A stretch of 38,120 nucleotides of DNA from assembly GCA_905210545.1 (NCBI GenBank), contig CAJLXC010000003.1:1-38120 (forward strand), written 5' to 3'. Shown piece by piece: positions 30,169-38,120 of the stretch. Made by a program: the position numbers and the translations under genes. Every line of letters begins with the position of its first letter. Positions within the stretch are counted from its first letter, which is position 1. The notes under the pieces are model-generated. The model saw only the letters and a program-made list of their open reading frames with translations, made no database searches and was not told where the DNA came from. Source of the DNA: an uncultured Eubacteriales bacterium (lineage in GTDB: Bacteria; Bacillota; Clostridia; Christensenellales; Borkfalkiaceae).

Positions 30169-31869
30169 TTATCTTTGTTTAAGCAGCTCTTCGTGCGCGT
30201 CGGGTTTTACCGTAACGGTTTTGAAATCCGTATAAGTGCAAAAGCCTAGCTTGCTTTTGGGCGGTTTTTTAACGAACTTCTTTTTCGTATAAACAACGTC
30301 AGACTTGCCGCCCTCTCTGCCCTTGCCGTAATACGCGCAAATCTCCGCGGCGGTTATTATCGTTTTTTCGGGTACGTCTTTGCCTTCGGTTTCTATTATA
30401 ACGTGAGAAGAATGATAGTCCTTGGCGTGAAGCCACAAATCCCCGCCCTTGGCGGAAAAAGTAAGCTCGTCGTTTTCTACGTTGTTTCTGCCGACCTTTA
30501 CCGTAAACCCGTCTATCGCGTAAACTCTGTATTTAGCAGGCTCTTTGCGGCGTTTTTGCTGAAGCTTTTCTTTCGCGATATACCCCGCGGCTTTAAGCTC
30601 TTCCGCAATCAGAACGGCGTCCGACGCGTTTTCCGCAAGAGCGATTTCGTCGTTCACCCCGTTAAGATAAGCAAGCTCCGCTTCGGCAAACTCTTTTTGC
30701 GGAAGCTGCGCGACGAGAGTTCTTTTTGCCTTGTTGTACCTTTTATAATATCTTTCCGCATTTTGCGCGGGAGTTAAAGCCGGATCTAAAGAAATCGTTT
30801 TTTCCGTACCGTCGTAATAGTCGGTTACGGCAACGCTTTTGTCGCCCTGCTTAATCTTGTAAATGTTAGCGAGAACAAGCTCGCCGTTTACTCTTTCTTT
30901 TTCTCCGTTCTCCGCGTCGGACAATCTCGCGTTGATTGCGGAAAGTCGTTTTTTAACCTTTTTTATCGCGGAAGACACGACCGCGACGACTCGTTCTTTT
31001 TTCTCTCTGAACCGTTTTGCCGTTTCTTTTTCTCTGAAAAACACGTCTTCCGCTTCTGCCAGCGAGGCAAAGAATTTCGGTTCGCCGGCGATAACCGAAT
31101 AAGGAAACGCGCAAACGTCTTTCACCTCGCCCCCGTTATAAATAACGCACGGCTGTTTTTTTCTGCGATAAGCAAAGTCGTTTATAAAAGCGTAAAATTC
31201 GGCGGCGTTGAACTGCGGTCGGGTTTTACAGTATTCGCTCACCGCCTCCGCGGCGGTATCGGAAGAAATTCCCCGAACGCCTTTGACGAGATAATCGGAA
31301 AGTTTTTCTTCGCCGCTTTGATAACGAGCGAAATATTCTATAAGCGACTTATCCGACGGCTCTTTTTTATCGCCCGAGGGCGGCAACGCGTAATCTCTGC
31401 CGACGATGAGCGGTCTTACGCCGTTATCGAAGAAATTAACGCCGCGATTCCCACCTGAAACCTTACCGTTTTCGGTAAGAATGATATTGCTGTATCTGCC
31501 CATCAGCTCTACGAACAGCGTTCTTTTGCCCGCGTCGAAAAACTCCGAAGAAGCCGAAAAATCTATCCTGACTATCCTGTCAAAACCCACGAGCGACACG
31601 CCGTCTACGGTCGCGGATAATAGATGCTTTCTTAAAAGCATACAAAAATTCGGCGCGGTCAAAGGGCTTTCTCTGTCGGCGTTGTCTATACCGATACGCG
31701 GACACGCGGGATTAACGGAAATATAAAGCCTTTGCGTTTTAGCTCCCGTGTACACGGTAAAAACCACTTCTTCCGGCGCGGGTTGAATTATTCTGTTCAC
31801 CTTGCCGCCTTTGAATTCGGCGTCAAGCTCTTCGCATAAATATCTTAATGTAAATGCGTCCTGCGGCAT
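30169..31869 (-). CDS. rqcH: Ribosome quality control protein RqcH (NFACT family)
   Basis: 566 aa. NFACT-N domain at the start with Asp97-Arg98, the pair needed for alanine tailing in B. subtilis RqcH; a coiled-coil middle (about 290-420); and the NFACT-R domain near 475-496 with GGDLWLHAKDYHSSHVII (18 of its residues). It binds stalled 50S-peptidyl-tRNA complexes and adds C-terminal alanine tails that lead to degradation, in part by ClpXP, which is encoded just downstream. Older annotations call this a fibronectin-binding protein. It follows the pseudouridine synthase gene by 9 bp. Confidence 0.9.
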   Translation of the reverse strand: MPQDAFTLRYLCEELDAEFKGGKVNRIIQPAPEEVVFTVYTGAKTQRLYISVNPACPRIGIDNADRESPLTAPNFCMLLRKHLLSATVDGVSLVGFDRIVRIDFSASSEFFDAGKRTLFVELMGRYSNIILTENGKVSGGNRGVNFFDNGVRPLIVGRDYALPPSGDKKEPSDKSLIEYFARYQSGEEKLSDYLVKGVRGISSDTAAEAVSEYCKTRPQFNAAEFYAFINDFAYRRKKQPCVIYNGGEVKDVCAFPYSVIAGEPKFFASLAEAEDVFFREKETAKRFREKKERVVAVVSSAIKKVKKRLSAINARLSDAENGEKERVNGELVLANIYKIKQGDKSVAVTDYYDGTEKTISLDPALTPAQNAERYYKRYNKAKRTLVAQLPQKEFAEAELAYLNGVNDEIALAENASDAVLIAEELKAAGYIAKEKLQQKRRKEPAKYRVYAIDGFTVKVGRNNVENDELTFSAKGGDLWLHAKDYHSSHVIIETEGKDVPEKTIITAAEICAYYGKGREGGKSDVVYTKKKFVKKPPKSKLGFCTYTDFKTVTVKPDAHEELLKQR

Positions 31870-31878
31870 AATCGCTCC

Positions 31879-32697
31879 TTAAAATTTTTCGGGCAAAGAA
31901 AACGTCTTTCCGTTAAGGTAAAAAAGCGCGTCGTCAGGCTCGAACGCAAGCTTTAAAGACACCGCTTTAAGTTTTTGCGTTTTTTCCGGGCGTGACTTGT
32001 TGAACGCGTTATCGCCGTATTTGCCGTCGCCCACAATCGGCAGCCCCGCGTGCGCCAGATGCGCGCGTATCTGATGCGTTTTGCCCGTAACGAGTTTAAC
32101 CTTTAAAAGCGAGGTTTCCCCGTCCGAGCTAACGGTTTTATAAGCGGTTTTTATCGGCGCGCTCCCCGCGACTTTTTTATCGGTAACGGTAACGAACGAG
32201 TTTTTTTCGTCCTTAAAAAGATATGCGGAAAGCTCCGCGCTTTTCTTTTCGGGAACGCCTTTTACTTCCGCGATATAATATTTATCGAACTTTCTCGTTT
32301 TAAAACCGTTTATAAGCTCGGCTTCCGCTTCGGGCGTTCTCGCGAAAATCATAAGTCCCGAAGTATTTCTGTCCAGCCGATGAATAAAATACGCTTCTCC
32401 GTAATTTTCTTTAACGCTTTCAAACACCGCTTCGGAAGAGTAGCCGCTCTTTTTATCCACGACGACCACGTTGTCGTCGGAATAAACGCAGACGAAATTT
32501 TCGGATTTTTGCGGATTATAATAAATTTCCACCTTGTCTCCCACGACAAGCGGCACGTCTTTAGAAACGCGCTTTCCGTTCACTTTTACGTCTTTGTTGC
32601 GGAGCAGCTTATTCATTGCGGAATAAGAAAGATTTTCAAAGTTATATAAAGCAAGTTTAATCAGCTTGCGGTTTTTATCGGCAATAAAGCTTAACAA
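31879..32697 (-). CDS. RluA-family pseudouridine synthase with S4 domain
   Basis: 272 aa. An S4-like RNA-binding domain covers about 12-60 (NKLLRNKDVKVNGKRVSKDV) and the RluA catalytic domain follows, with the catalytic Asp109 in HRLDRNTSGL and the later TGKTHQIRAHLAHAGLPIVG. It isomerises uridines in rRNA; which site cannot be said, RluC- or RluD-like are both possible. The start used is TTG at 32697, with a weak GGTGA site close before it; no ATG upstream fits, and the first internal ATG (residue 28) would cut the S4 domain. First gene of a pair with rqcH. Confidence 0.85.
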   Translation of the reverse strand: MLSFIADKNRKLIKLALYNFENLSYSAMNKLLRNKDVKVNGKRVSKDVPLVVGDKVEIYYNPQKSENFVCVYSDDNVVVVDKKSGYSSEAVFESVKENYGEAYFIHRLDRNTSGLMIFARTPEAEAELINGFKTRKFDKYYIAEVKGVPEKKSAELSAYLFKDEKNSFVTVTDKKVAGSAPIKTAYKTVSSDGETSLLKVKLVTGKTHQIRAHLAHAGLPIVGDGKYGDNAFNKSRPEKTQKLKAVSLKLAFEPDDALFYLNGKTFSLPEKF

Positions 32698-32776
32698 AAT
32701 TCACCGTTTTCGATTTATCGTTATCTGTTTTTCGTTTTCGGTTTAACGTTAACCGTTTTATTCTACCCTTTATACT

Positions 32777-32809
32777 CTAAAAAGGACCTCGGTATTTCCG
32801 AAGTCCTTT
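32777..32809 (-). terminator. Terminator of the surface protein gene
   Basis: Minus strand AAAGGACTTCGG-5 nt-CCGAGGTCCTTT (12 bp, one G-T pair), followed by TTAG. The T-tract partly lies in the stem. It starts 7 bp after the stop codon. Confidence 0.65.
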
Positions 32810-32815
32810 CGTTTT

Positions 32816-34729
32816 TTATTTTGCTTCGTTTTCGCCCGTTTCTTCTTTGGGTTTGATAAACAGAAGAACGACTATTCCGATAAGGCACAGCGTACCGATG
32901 CTCAAAAACACGACCGACCAGACGTTGTTCTGCAACCAGTGCGAATCGGGTTTTACCACCGTCGGCTTTTTGGAAATTTCCACAATCTGCGATTCCGCGG
33001 AATCGAATCTGACCGTTTTGGTGGAAGATACGGTGCAGACTACTTTATAAAAGCCTTTCTTTATCGGCGTAAACGTAAGTTTTCCGTCGTAAGCGAAATC
33101 CTTGATTTCGTCGTAAGTAAAGTCTTCGCCCTTGTATTTATCCTTGTCGGAAGGCAAAGAAGAAGCTTTTTCGATTTCTTTATATTCGCCATCTTTCGTC
33201 TGACTGTACAAAAGCTTATAAGTGGGAGTGTATCCGGAAGCTTCTACCGTAAACGCGGAGAACGTGTACTGCGTGTTGAGATACCCCGCGGACTGCGAAG
33301 CGGGCGCGTAAACGTAAATGGGCGCGTCGTCTTCTACGGTAAAGGTAAACACGTAACCGTAATTACTGCCTTTCGTAATCGTTCCGTCGTCTTCTACCTT
33401 ATAAAAGCTGTCCTTTTCCATTGCGTTGCCGGCTTCGTCTTTAAATACGATATAAAACTGATACGTGCCTACGTCCGTAAGCGTTATCGTCCAGCCGTCG
33501 GTAGAGCCGCTCGCGGAAGAAGGCGTTCTGTAATAAATCGTGTGCGACAGATTGTCGTAAGAAGTGTAATCGTCGGAAACAAGACCTCTCATAGAAGGTA
33601 TCGTTATCTTATCGCCGAGTTTAACGTGTTTTAGAACCGTCTTTTCTTCGCCGTTTTCTTTTACGGTATACTCTTTGAGAGTGGCTTTTACGAGCGCGGT
33701 CTTAAACGCGTTGAGAGCGTACGAGCTTTCGTTGTATACGGGAGCGGTAACGTCCGCGTTTTTATCGTACACGGTGGCGGTGAACGTTTCTATAACCTTC
33801 CCCGCGGACCTGACGGTAAATTTCGCTTCGGGAACGGTTGCGCCGACGGTTATCGAAATATCGTCCGGATTTGTTTCGTTGGAAAGCCAGACATTGTCCG
33901 TTTCGTCGCCTTCGACTCTTGCGAGAGAGAAGGAATCGGACCAGCCGAGCAACGAGTAATAAGTAAAACTCAAAGAATATTCTTTGCCGTTTATTACGTT
34001 TACGGTGTTATCGTTTTTCGCGCCGAAAGAATCTTTGAGCGCGACTCTCGGGAAAGCCTTGTTGTCGAGCTTTGCGCTGTCGAACGTCTGCTTATATTCG
34101 CCGCTTACTACGCTTGCGCCCTGATCGAAATAATCGAACGCAACGACTACGCCGCTTTTGTTCGTTCCGAATTTAAATTCAAGCTCGGCGGGGGTTTTGC
34201 CCTTGCCGCCGATTCTCTTTAAGTCGCCGATGCTTTGCACGGTCTTGCCGTTTACGGTAACAGATAAAGTTCCTTCCTTGTCCACGGAAAGCCCTACGGG
34301 CTGATTTTTAATCGCGACGACTTTTTCTTCGCCGTTTAAAGAGAATTTACCGTTTTTATAATCGAGAACGATTTCGTTCTTAACGTCCGTTATAGCGGAA
34401 TCGCCTTCGTTTTCGGCAACGCCCGAGCCGAAATACGACGGAGAAGAAACGGTAAGAGTAACCGAATCGAGTCCGTCCGGCGCGTCGAACGAAACTTTAA
34501 AATCATCTATCGCGAGTTTGTTTTTAACGATAAGCGTCTGATCGTTGTCGGCGGTAACGGAGAGTTTGTCGTTTTTGATTTCGACGCTTGCCGTTCCCCC
34601 GAAATAATCGGAAACGTTTACACTCGCCGCGTCCGCGCTTTTAGCTCCCGCGAAAGAAAACGCGAGAACGACCGAAAGCAACAACGCGGTAAGTAAAAAT
34701 AATATCTTAGAAGATTTAGCGATTTTCAT
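32816..34729 (-). CDS. Secreted, C-terminally anchored surface protein of unknown function
   Basis: 637 aa from the ATG at 34729. Signal peptide of about 35 residues (lysines, then LFLLTALLLSVVLAFSFAGA, cleavage likely after AKSADA). The exported part, about 36-600, is rich in beta-forming Thr/Val/Tyr/Asp sequence: one region of about 40-210 that could be a lectin-like sandwich, and Ig-like parts with DEAGNAM and TFTVEDDAP. One membrane segment (about 603-626) and a short KPKEETGENEAK tail end the protein; there is no LPxTG motif. I do not recognise a family. A longer reading with a GTG at 34759 is rejected because it would start at the mRNA 5' end without a ribosome binding site; AGAAGGAG lies 13 bases before the ATG. 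Single gene with its own promoter and terminator. Confidence 0.75.
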   Translation of the reverse strand: MKIAKSSKILFLLTALLLSVVLAFSFAGAKSADAASVNVSDYFGGTASVEIKNDKLSVTADNDQTLIVKNKLAIDDFKVSFDAPDGLDSVTLTVSSPSYFGSGVAENEGDSAITDVKNEIVLDYKNGKFSLNGEEKVVAIKNQPVGLSVDKEGTLSVTVNGKTVQSIGDLKRIGGKGKTPAELEFKFGTNKSGVVVAFDYFDQGASVVSGEYKQTFDSAKLDNKAFPRVALKDSFGAKNDNTVNVINGKEYSLSFTYYSLLGWSDSFSLARVEGDETDNVWLSNETNPDDISITVGATVPEAKFTVRSAGKVIETFTATVYDKNADVTAPVYNESSYALNAFKTALVKATLKEYTVKENGEEKTVLKHVKLGDKITIPSMRGLVSDDYTSYDNLSHTIYYRTPSSASGSTDGWTITLTDVGTYQFYIVFKDEAGNAMEKDSFYKVEDDGTITKGSNYGYVFTFTVEDDAPIYVYAPASQSAGYLNTQYTFSAFTVEASGYTPTYKLLYSQTKDGEYKEIEKASSLPSDKDKYKGEDFTYDEIKDFAYDGKLTFTPIKKGFYKVVCTVSSTKTVRFDSAESQIVEISKKPTVVKPDSHWLQNNVWSVVFLSIGTLCLIGIVVLLFIKPKEETGENEAK

Positions 34730-34749
34730 AATAAGCCTGATACTCCTTC

Positions 34750-34772
34750 TACAATACACTGTATCTATTGTA
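34750..34772. promoter_or_regulatory. Operator-like palindrome at the surface protein promoter
   Basis: A 23-bp imperfect palindrome with perfect 7-bp ends (TACAATA/TATTGTA) and, inside it, a perfect ATACAGTGTAT. It touches the -10 box and covers the expected start site, the usual place for a repressor. The regulator is unknown. Confidence 0.45.
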
Positions 34773-34800
34773 TTTTACACAAAAAAAACGGCTTTGTCAA
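34772..34800 (-). promoter_or_regulatory. Sigma-A promoter of the surface protein gene
   Basis: TTGACA (34795-34800), 17 bp, TAAAAT (34772-34777) on the minus strand. Confidence 0.8.
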
Positions 34801-34923
34801 TCGATTTATGTTTTTTTGTACCCGTATATAATAATTTAATAAAGAAAACCGCGGGATTTTTTCGCTCACATCGTTGCGGGCGAAAGAATAGAATGAATTA
34901 AAAGGTTTTTACGGGTTTTACAA

Positions 34924-35454
34924 ATGACGTATTTTTTGCTTGTTACCGCCTTTACCGTAAGCATAGATTCGCTCGTCTGCGGATTCTCGCTTTCGTTTAT
35001 AGGCAAAAAAAAGATCTTGATCGTTTCGGGGATTGCCCTTACGGTTTATGCAATGTGCCTTATCGCAAACTATCTCGCCGTTTTTTTAAGCGACTATATA
35101 ACCGAAAAATCCGCCGCGCTCGGCGGGATTATTCTGATAGGCGTAGGAATTTATAACCTTATTAAAAAAGACGAGTGCGACGGCTTGTCCCAAGGAAACG
35201 TAATAAAGCAATCGCTTATCACGGGCTTTGCGGTAGGACTCGACGGCGCGGCGGCGAACCTCTCGCTCGCGCTGATGGGGTTAAACGCGTTTTACGTTCC
35301 GCTGACGATTGCCGCAATGCACGCCGCGATGATAACTCTCGGAATAATACTCGCGCAAACACCCGTCGTCAAAAAATTCGACAAGCTCGATTTTATATCG
35401 CCCGTTATACTTATTCTGCTCGGAATATACAAACTGACGGCGTTGTTTTTGTGA
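34924..35454 (+). CDS. MntP/YtaF-like membrane protein
   Basis: 176 aa, six hydrophobic segments in two halves that repeat each other: VSIDSLVCGFSLSF and VGLDGAAANLSLAL place Asp15 and Asp107 at matching sites, and ALGGIILIGVGIYNL matches FISPVILILLGIYKL. This is the pattern of the MntP (manganese efflux) and YtaF (sporulation membrane protein) family. Which of these applies cannot be decided. It is the only well-supported plus-strand gene here. A TATAAT at 34827-34832 may be its -10 box, but no good -35 and only a weak ribosome binding site are seen, and no yybP-ykoY manganese riboswitch was recognised. A 12-bp hairpin overlaps its stop codon. Confidence 0.75.
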   Translation: MTYFLLVTAFTVSIDSLVCGFSLSFIGKKKILIVSGIALTVYAMCLIANYLAVFLSDYITEKSAALGGIILIGVGIYNLIKKDECDGLSQGNVIKQSLITGFAVGLDGAAANLSLALMGLNAFYVPLTIAAMHAAMITLGIILAQTPVVKKFDKLDFISPVILILLGIYKLTALFL

Positions 35455-35465
35455 CAACGCCGTCA
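35435..35465 (+). other. Perfect hairpin over the 3' end of the MntP-like gene
   Basis: Arms TGACGGCGTTGT and ACAACGCCGTCA (12 bp) with a 7-nt loop that includes the stop codon. No T-run follows on either strand, so it is an unusual terminator or a 3' stabiliser between two converging genes. Confidence 0.5.
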
Positions 35466-35491
35466 ATTCGTAAAACAGTTAAAACATTATT

Positions 35492-35524
35492 TAAAAACTT
35501 TGCGGAAATATTCCTTAAAAGTTT
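35492..35524 (-). terminator. Possible terminator of the ABC transporter operon
   Basis: AAACTTT and AAAGTTT enclose an inner GGAATATTTCC hairpin and are followed by TTAAA on the minus strand. It overlaps the last bases of the ATPase gene. AT-rich and therefore weak. Confidence 0.4.
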
Positions 35525-36365
35525 ATAATACTTTCGATAAAAATTCTTTAAGCCGTTCGTTCTGCGGATTGCCGAAGAACTTATCCGGCGCGGCTTCTTC
35601 TTTGATTACTCCCTCGTCTATAAACAGCACTTTAGAAGCGACCTCTCTCGCAAAACCCATTTCGTGAGTAACCACAACCATAGTCATGCCATCGTCCGCG
35701 AGGTTTTTCATAAGGTCCAGCACTTCCCCGACCATTTCGGGATCGAGCGCGGAAGTCGGCTCGTCAAAAAGCATAACCTGCGGATCCATAGCGAGCGCGC
35801 GCACTATCGCGATACGCTGTTTCTGCCCGCCGGAAAGCGTAGAAGGATAAACGTTCGCCTTGTCTTCGAGCCCGACTTTTTTAAGGAGATCCATCGCCTT
35901 TTGTGTTTCCTCGGCAACAATCTTCTTTTTCGGAATCACGTTTAACAGTTCTTTTTTTGAGCCTTTGCTTTTAAAAAGATTTGTTACGCGGATAAAAAAA
36001 TTCGTCAGCTTTTTTTTGCGCTCTTCCTTTGTTTTTATATAAAGCGGTGCAAGCGTAATGTTCTTCAGCACCGTTTTGTTGTTAAACAGGTTGAATTGCT
36101 GAAAAATCATACCGATATGTCTGCGATGAACGTTTATATCGACCTTAACGTCTGCGATATCGACGTCATCGAAAAAAATAGAGCCGGACGTGGGGTCTTC
36201 CATACAGTTAAGACATCTTAAAAACGTGGACTTGCCGCAACCCGACGGACCGATTATCGCTATAACCTCGCCTTTATTGACGTCGAGATCTATTCCCTTA
36301 AGAACCTGAACGTTACCGAATGATTTAGTCAGATTTTTGACGGATAAAATTACATTATTGTTCAT
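35523..36365 (-). CDS. Polar amino-acid ABC transporter, ATP-binding protein
   Basis: 280 aa, compared with about 240-250 for GlnQ/ArtP-type ATPases. Walker A GPSGCGKST at 39-47, Q-loop at FQQFNLF (88-94), signature LSGGQKQR at 177-184, Walker B VMLFDEP at 197-203, H-loop in VVVTHEMGFA. The extra length is an insertion at about 115-150, Lys-rich (KKKLTNFFIRVTNLFKSKG), between the Q-loop and the signature. It energises uptake of a polar amino acid. The start overlaps the permease stop by 4 bp. Confidence 0.92.
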   Translation of the reverse strand: MNNNVILSVKNLTKSFGNVQVLKGIDLDVNKGEVIAIIGPSGCGKSTFLRCLNCMEDPTSGSIFFDDVDIADVKVDINVHRRHIGMIFQQFNLFNNKTVLKNITLAPLYIKTKEERKKKLTNFFIRVTNLFKSKGSKKELLNVIPKKKIVAEETQKAMDLLKKVGLEDKANVYPSTLSGGQKQRIAIVRALAMDPQVMLFDEPTSALDPEMVGEVLDLMKNLADDGMTMVVVTHEMGFAREVASKVLFIDEGVIKEEAAPDKFFGNPQNERLKEFLSKVL

Positions 36366-37105
36366 ACCTTCTTAACCGCCTTGATTTTTGCCGTTGCTCC
36401 GCTTTTTTTATCGCTTTTTGCAAGAGCTTTTTCGACCGCTCTGATTATAAGGGTTATAATTAAAACGATTATAATATAAATTACCGCCATAAATATATAC
36501 GGGGGCTTAAGATTGTAAATTTCTTTACCGAGCGTCTTTAACGACGTATATAAATCGCTGACCACTATAAAACTCAAAACAGACGTTTCTTTTACAAGAG
36601 TAATCAATTCGTTTCCGAGCGTGGGTAAAATATTTTTAAAAGCCTGCGGAATAACTATTTTAATCATAGTTATGGTATAACCTAACCCCAGCGCGCGCCC
36701 CGCTTCTAATTGTCCGGAATCGACGGAATTGATTCCTCCGCGCATAATTTCCGAAACGTAGGCGGCAGAATTCATACCGAATACTATTATGCCGACCGTT
36801 TCGCTGTTTACGTTGCCGATCGACATAAGCGGAAGCAAAACGTAATACGCAAGCAATAACTGCACCACCATCGGCGTACCGCGGAACAACGCAACGTATG
36901 CTTTGCATACCTTGTCCAAAATTTTGACTATTACGTTTTTATTGTACGCAACCTGTATTAAAGCCAGAATAGTTCCTAAAAACACGCCGAGAATAAATCC
37001 GAGAACCGCTATTTTTAACGTGATAAATAAACCGCGCAAAACGAATTCTTTATAAAACGGCGTGGAAAGCGTTTTAAAAAAAACTTCCCATTGTTCGATG
37101 CTCAT
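36362..37105 (-). CDS. Polar amino-acid ABC transporter, permease
   Basis: 247 aa, His/Glu/Gln/Arg/opine (HisM/GlnP) permease family. Membrane segments at about 24-50, 70-95, 103-118, 190-205 and 208-228; the ATPase-coupling loop is EAGRALGLGYTITMIKIVIP starting at 134. A single permease gene suggests a homodimer. It lies 78 bp after the binding protein gene, with a long hairpin in the gap. Confidence 0.92.
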   Translation of the reverse strand: MSIEQWEVFFKTLSTPFYKEFVLRGLFITLKIAVLGFILGVFLGTILALIQVAYNKNVIVKILDKVCKAYVALFRGTPMVVQLLLAYYVLLPLMSIGNVNSETVGIIVFGMNSAAYVSEIMRGGINSVDSGQLEAGRALGLGYTITMIKIVIPQAFKNILPTLGNELITLVKETSVLSFIVVSDLYTSLKTLGKEIYNLKPPYIFMAVIYIIIVLIITLIIRAVEKALAKSDKKSGATAKIKAVKKV

Positions 37106-37120
37106 ACAATCCTCATAAAC

Positions 37121-37160
37121 ACGAAGATACCTCTCGCCGTGAAGCGAGAGATGTCTCCGT
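37121..37160 (-). other. Long hairpin between binding protein and permease genes
   Basis: 17-base arms (37121-37137 and 37144-37160), all but about one position paired when G-U pairs are counted, around a 6-nt loop. No T-run follows directly. Hairpins here commonly stabilise the upstream binding-protein mRNA so that it exceeds the permease. Confidence 0.55.
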
Positions 37161-37183
37161 AATCTTTTTATTTATTAAAATTA

Positions 37184-38023
37184 TCAGTTGTTCTCGTCAA
37201 CAAAGCTATAACCGATTTTTTCGCCTTCGCCGCCATTGTACTTGTTTACGATTTTATCGAATTCGCCGTTTGCTTTAATTTTCGCAAGATAATTGTTCAT
37301 ACTTTCGACAAGTTCGGCGTTGTCTTTTTTGATAAGGAATGCGTATTTTTCATCGGTAAGTTTTACGTCTATCACTTTAAGACCTTTCATATTAGCCTGC
37401 AACGCTTTTGCGGGCGCTTCGTCTATGATAACGACGTCAACGTTGCCGTTGCTCAAATCCATAGCTGCGGTCTGTCCGTCCTCATAACCTTTCTGCTTGC
37501 TCTGTTCGAGTCCCAAACAGTCTTTGTCAACGATATAGCTGAATCCCGTAGTTCCCGATTGCGCGCCGAGCTTCGCTTTGGTTTTTAATACCGCATCGAC
37601 GTCATCTTTGGTTTTGCAAGCGTCAAAGCTCGTATCGTCGGCTTTGACAAGAAGCACCTGCGACGCGGAATAGTACTCGGTAGAGAACGCATACGAAGCA
37701 AGACGTTCGGGCGTGATGCTCATACCTGCCATACCTATATCGCCGTAACCTGCGCCGACCTGACTTTCAATAGCGTCGAAATCGATGTTTTTAATTACAA
37801 GCTTGTAATTATTCTCTTTCGCAAAACCTGCGGCGATTTCCATATCGATACCGTAAATTTTGCCGTTTTCGGTATACTCGAACGGTGCAAACGGGCAATT
37901 AGTTAAAACGGTAAACGTTTTTTGCTCTTTCTCGTCTTTTTTCGTTTCGCCGCAAGCGGTCATTCCGAATACGCAGGCGATACCGAGTACCGCAGTCATA
38001 ACAAGTGTCAAAAGTTTCTTCAT
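37184..38023 (-). CDS. Polar amino-acid ABC transporter, substrate-binding lipoprotein
   Basis: 279 aa. Lipoprotein signal with lipobox GMTAC, Cys24 being the acylated residue; a charged linker (GETKKDEKEQK) follows, then the periplasmic-binding-protein type 2 fold (FTVLTNCPFAPFEYTENGKI, then DIGMAGMSITPERLASYAFS). It captures the substrate outside the membrane. Cystine, glutamine, glutamate, arginine or lysine are all possible; the sequence alone does not decide. It is the first gene of the operon. RBS AAAGGAG, 7 bases before the ATG. Confidence 0.93.
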   Translation of the reverse strand: MKKLLTLVMTAVLGIACVFGMTACGETKKDEKEQKTFTVLTNCPFAPFEYTENGKIYGIDMEIAAGFAKENNYKLVIKNIDFDAIESQVGAGYGDIGMAGMSITPERLASYAFSTEYYSASQVLLVKADDTSFDACKTKDDVDAVLKTKAKLGAQSGTTGFSYIVDKDCLGLEQSKQKGYEDGQTAAMDLSNGNVDVVIIDEAPAKALQANMKGLKVIDVKLTDEKYAFLIKKDNAELVESMNNYLAKIKANGEFDKIVNKYNGGEGEKIGYSFVDENN

Positions 38024-38094
38024 AATGTTTTCTCCTTTAAGCGGCGCGTTTTTTGTTTTTTTCTGTCGCCGTCTTGTTTGTTTTTACAGTTGCC

Positions 38095-38120
38095 ATTATA
38101 GCCGTTCTTTCCGCACTTGT
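38095..38120 (-). promoter_or_regulatory. Promoter of the ABC transporter operon, cut by the window edge
   Basis: TATAAT at 38095-38100 on the minus strand; 17 bp upstream the last three bases of the -35 (ACA) are visible at 38118-38120, and the rest lies outside the window. The 5' UTR would be about 65 nt. Confidence 0.6.

Noticed and set aside
34730..34759. GTG start giving the surface protein 10 more residues
   Set aside because: That codon lies about 12 bases after the -10 box, at the mRNA 5' end with no ribosome binding site; the ATG at 34729 starts a normal signal peptide after AGAAGGAG.
34760..34923. yybP-ykoY manganese riboswitch before the MntP-like gene
   Set aside because: The conserved internal loops were not found in the short leader.

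Overview
This 38.1 kb window looks like a chromosomal segment of a Bacillota (Firmicutes) bacterium of the class Clostridia. The evidence is: zinc-ribbon forms of S4, S14, L24, L36 and adenylate kinase; a KOW-domain (L14e-like) gene between map and infA; an RqcH/NFACT gene; AGGAGG-type ribosome binding sites; and sigma-A promoters close to TTGACA-17-TATAAT. Base composition is mixed, with GC-rich coding sequence and AT-rich spacers. A more exact placement (for example Christensenellales-like) would be a guess. Nearly everything reads on the minus strand, so transcription runs from high to low coordinates; the one clear plus-strand gene is an MntP/YtaF-like membrane protein at 34924-35454. I saw no tRNA, rRNA, CRISPR array or transposase.

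Layout from the right end: a polar amino-acid ABC importer (binding lipoprotein, permease, ATPase); the MntP-like gene; an anchored surface protein of unknown function with its own promoter and operator-like palindrome; an RluA-family pseudouridine synthase with rqcH; tig-clpP-clpX (chaperone and protease); then one continuous S10-spc-alpha cluster, rpsJ to rplQ, about 15.8 kb and 31 genes including secY, adk, map, infA and rpoA. Next come feoA-feoB, a 52-aa acidic ORF and cvpA; the uracil salvage operon uraA-upp; a free-standing 30-aa gene; and at the left end a PHP phosphoesterase / SrlD-like dehydrogenase / tandem class II aldolase operon.

How the parts work together: the centre is a translation and protein-quality block (ribosomal proteins, SecY, nascent-chain chaperone, ClpXP, ribosome rescue by RqcH). 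Transport genes flank it (iron, uracil, amino acids). A sugar or polyol catabolic operon lies at the left.

The most unusual signals are in the spacers. (1) The uraA leader holds a 41-codon ORF with a good ribosome binding site whose stop codon falls in the loop of a perfect Rho-independent terminator, an arrangement like the UTP-sensing pyrBI attenuator of enteric bacteria. (2) A 30-aa gene has a perfect consensus promoter, a hairpin-rich 5' UTR, an ideal Shine-Dalgarno and its own terminator. (3) The S10 operon leader has a perfect promoter, a predicted three-way junction and a strong terminator before rpsJ. (4) A degenerate 24-bp tandem repeat lies upstream of feoA. (5) Dispersed GTCATTGC...GGCAATCTC repeats occur in two spacers.
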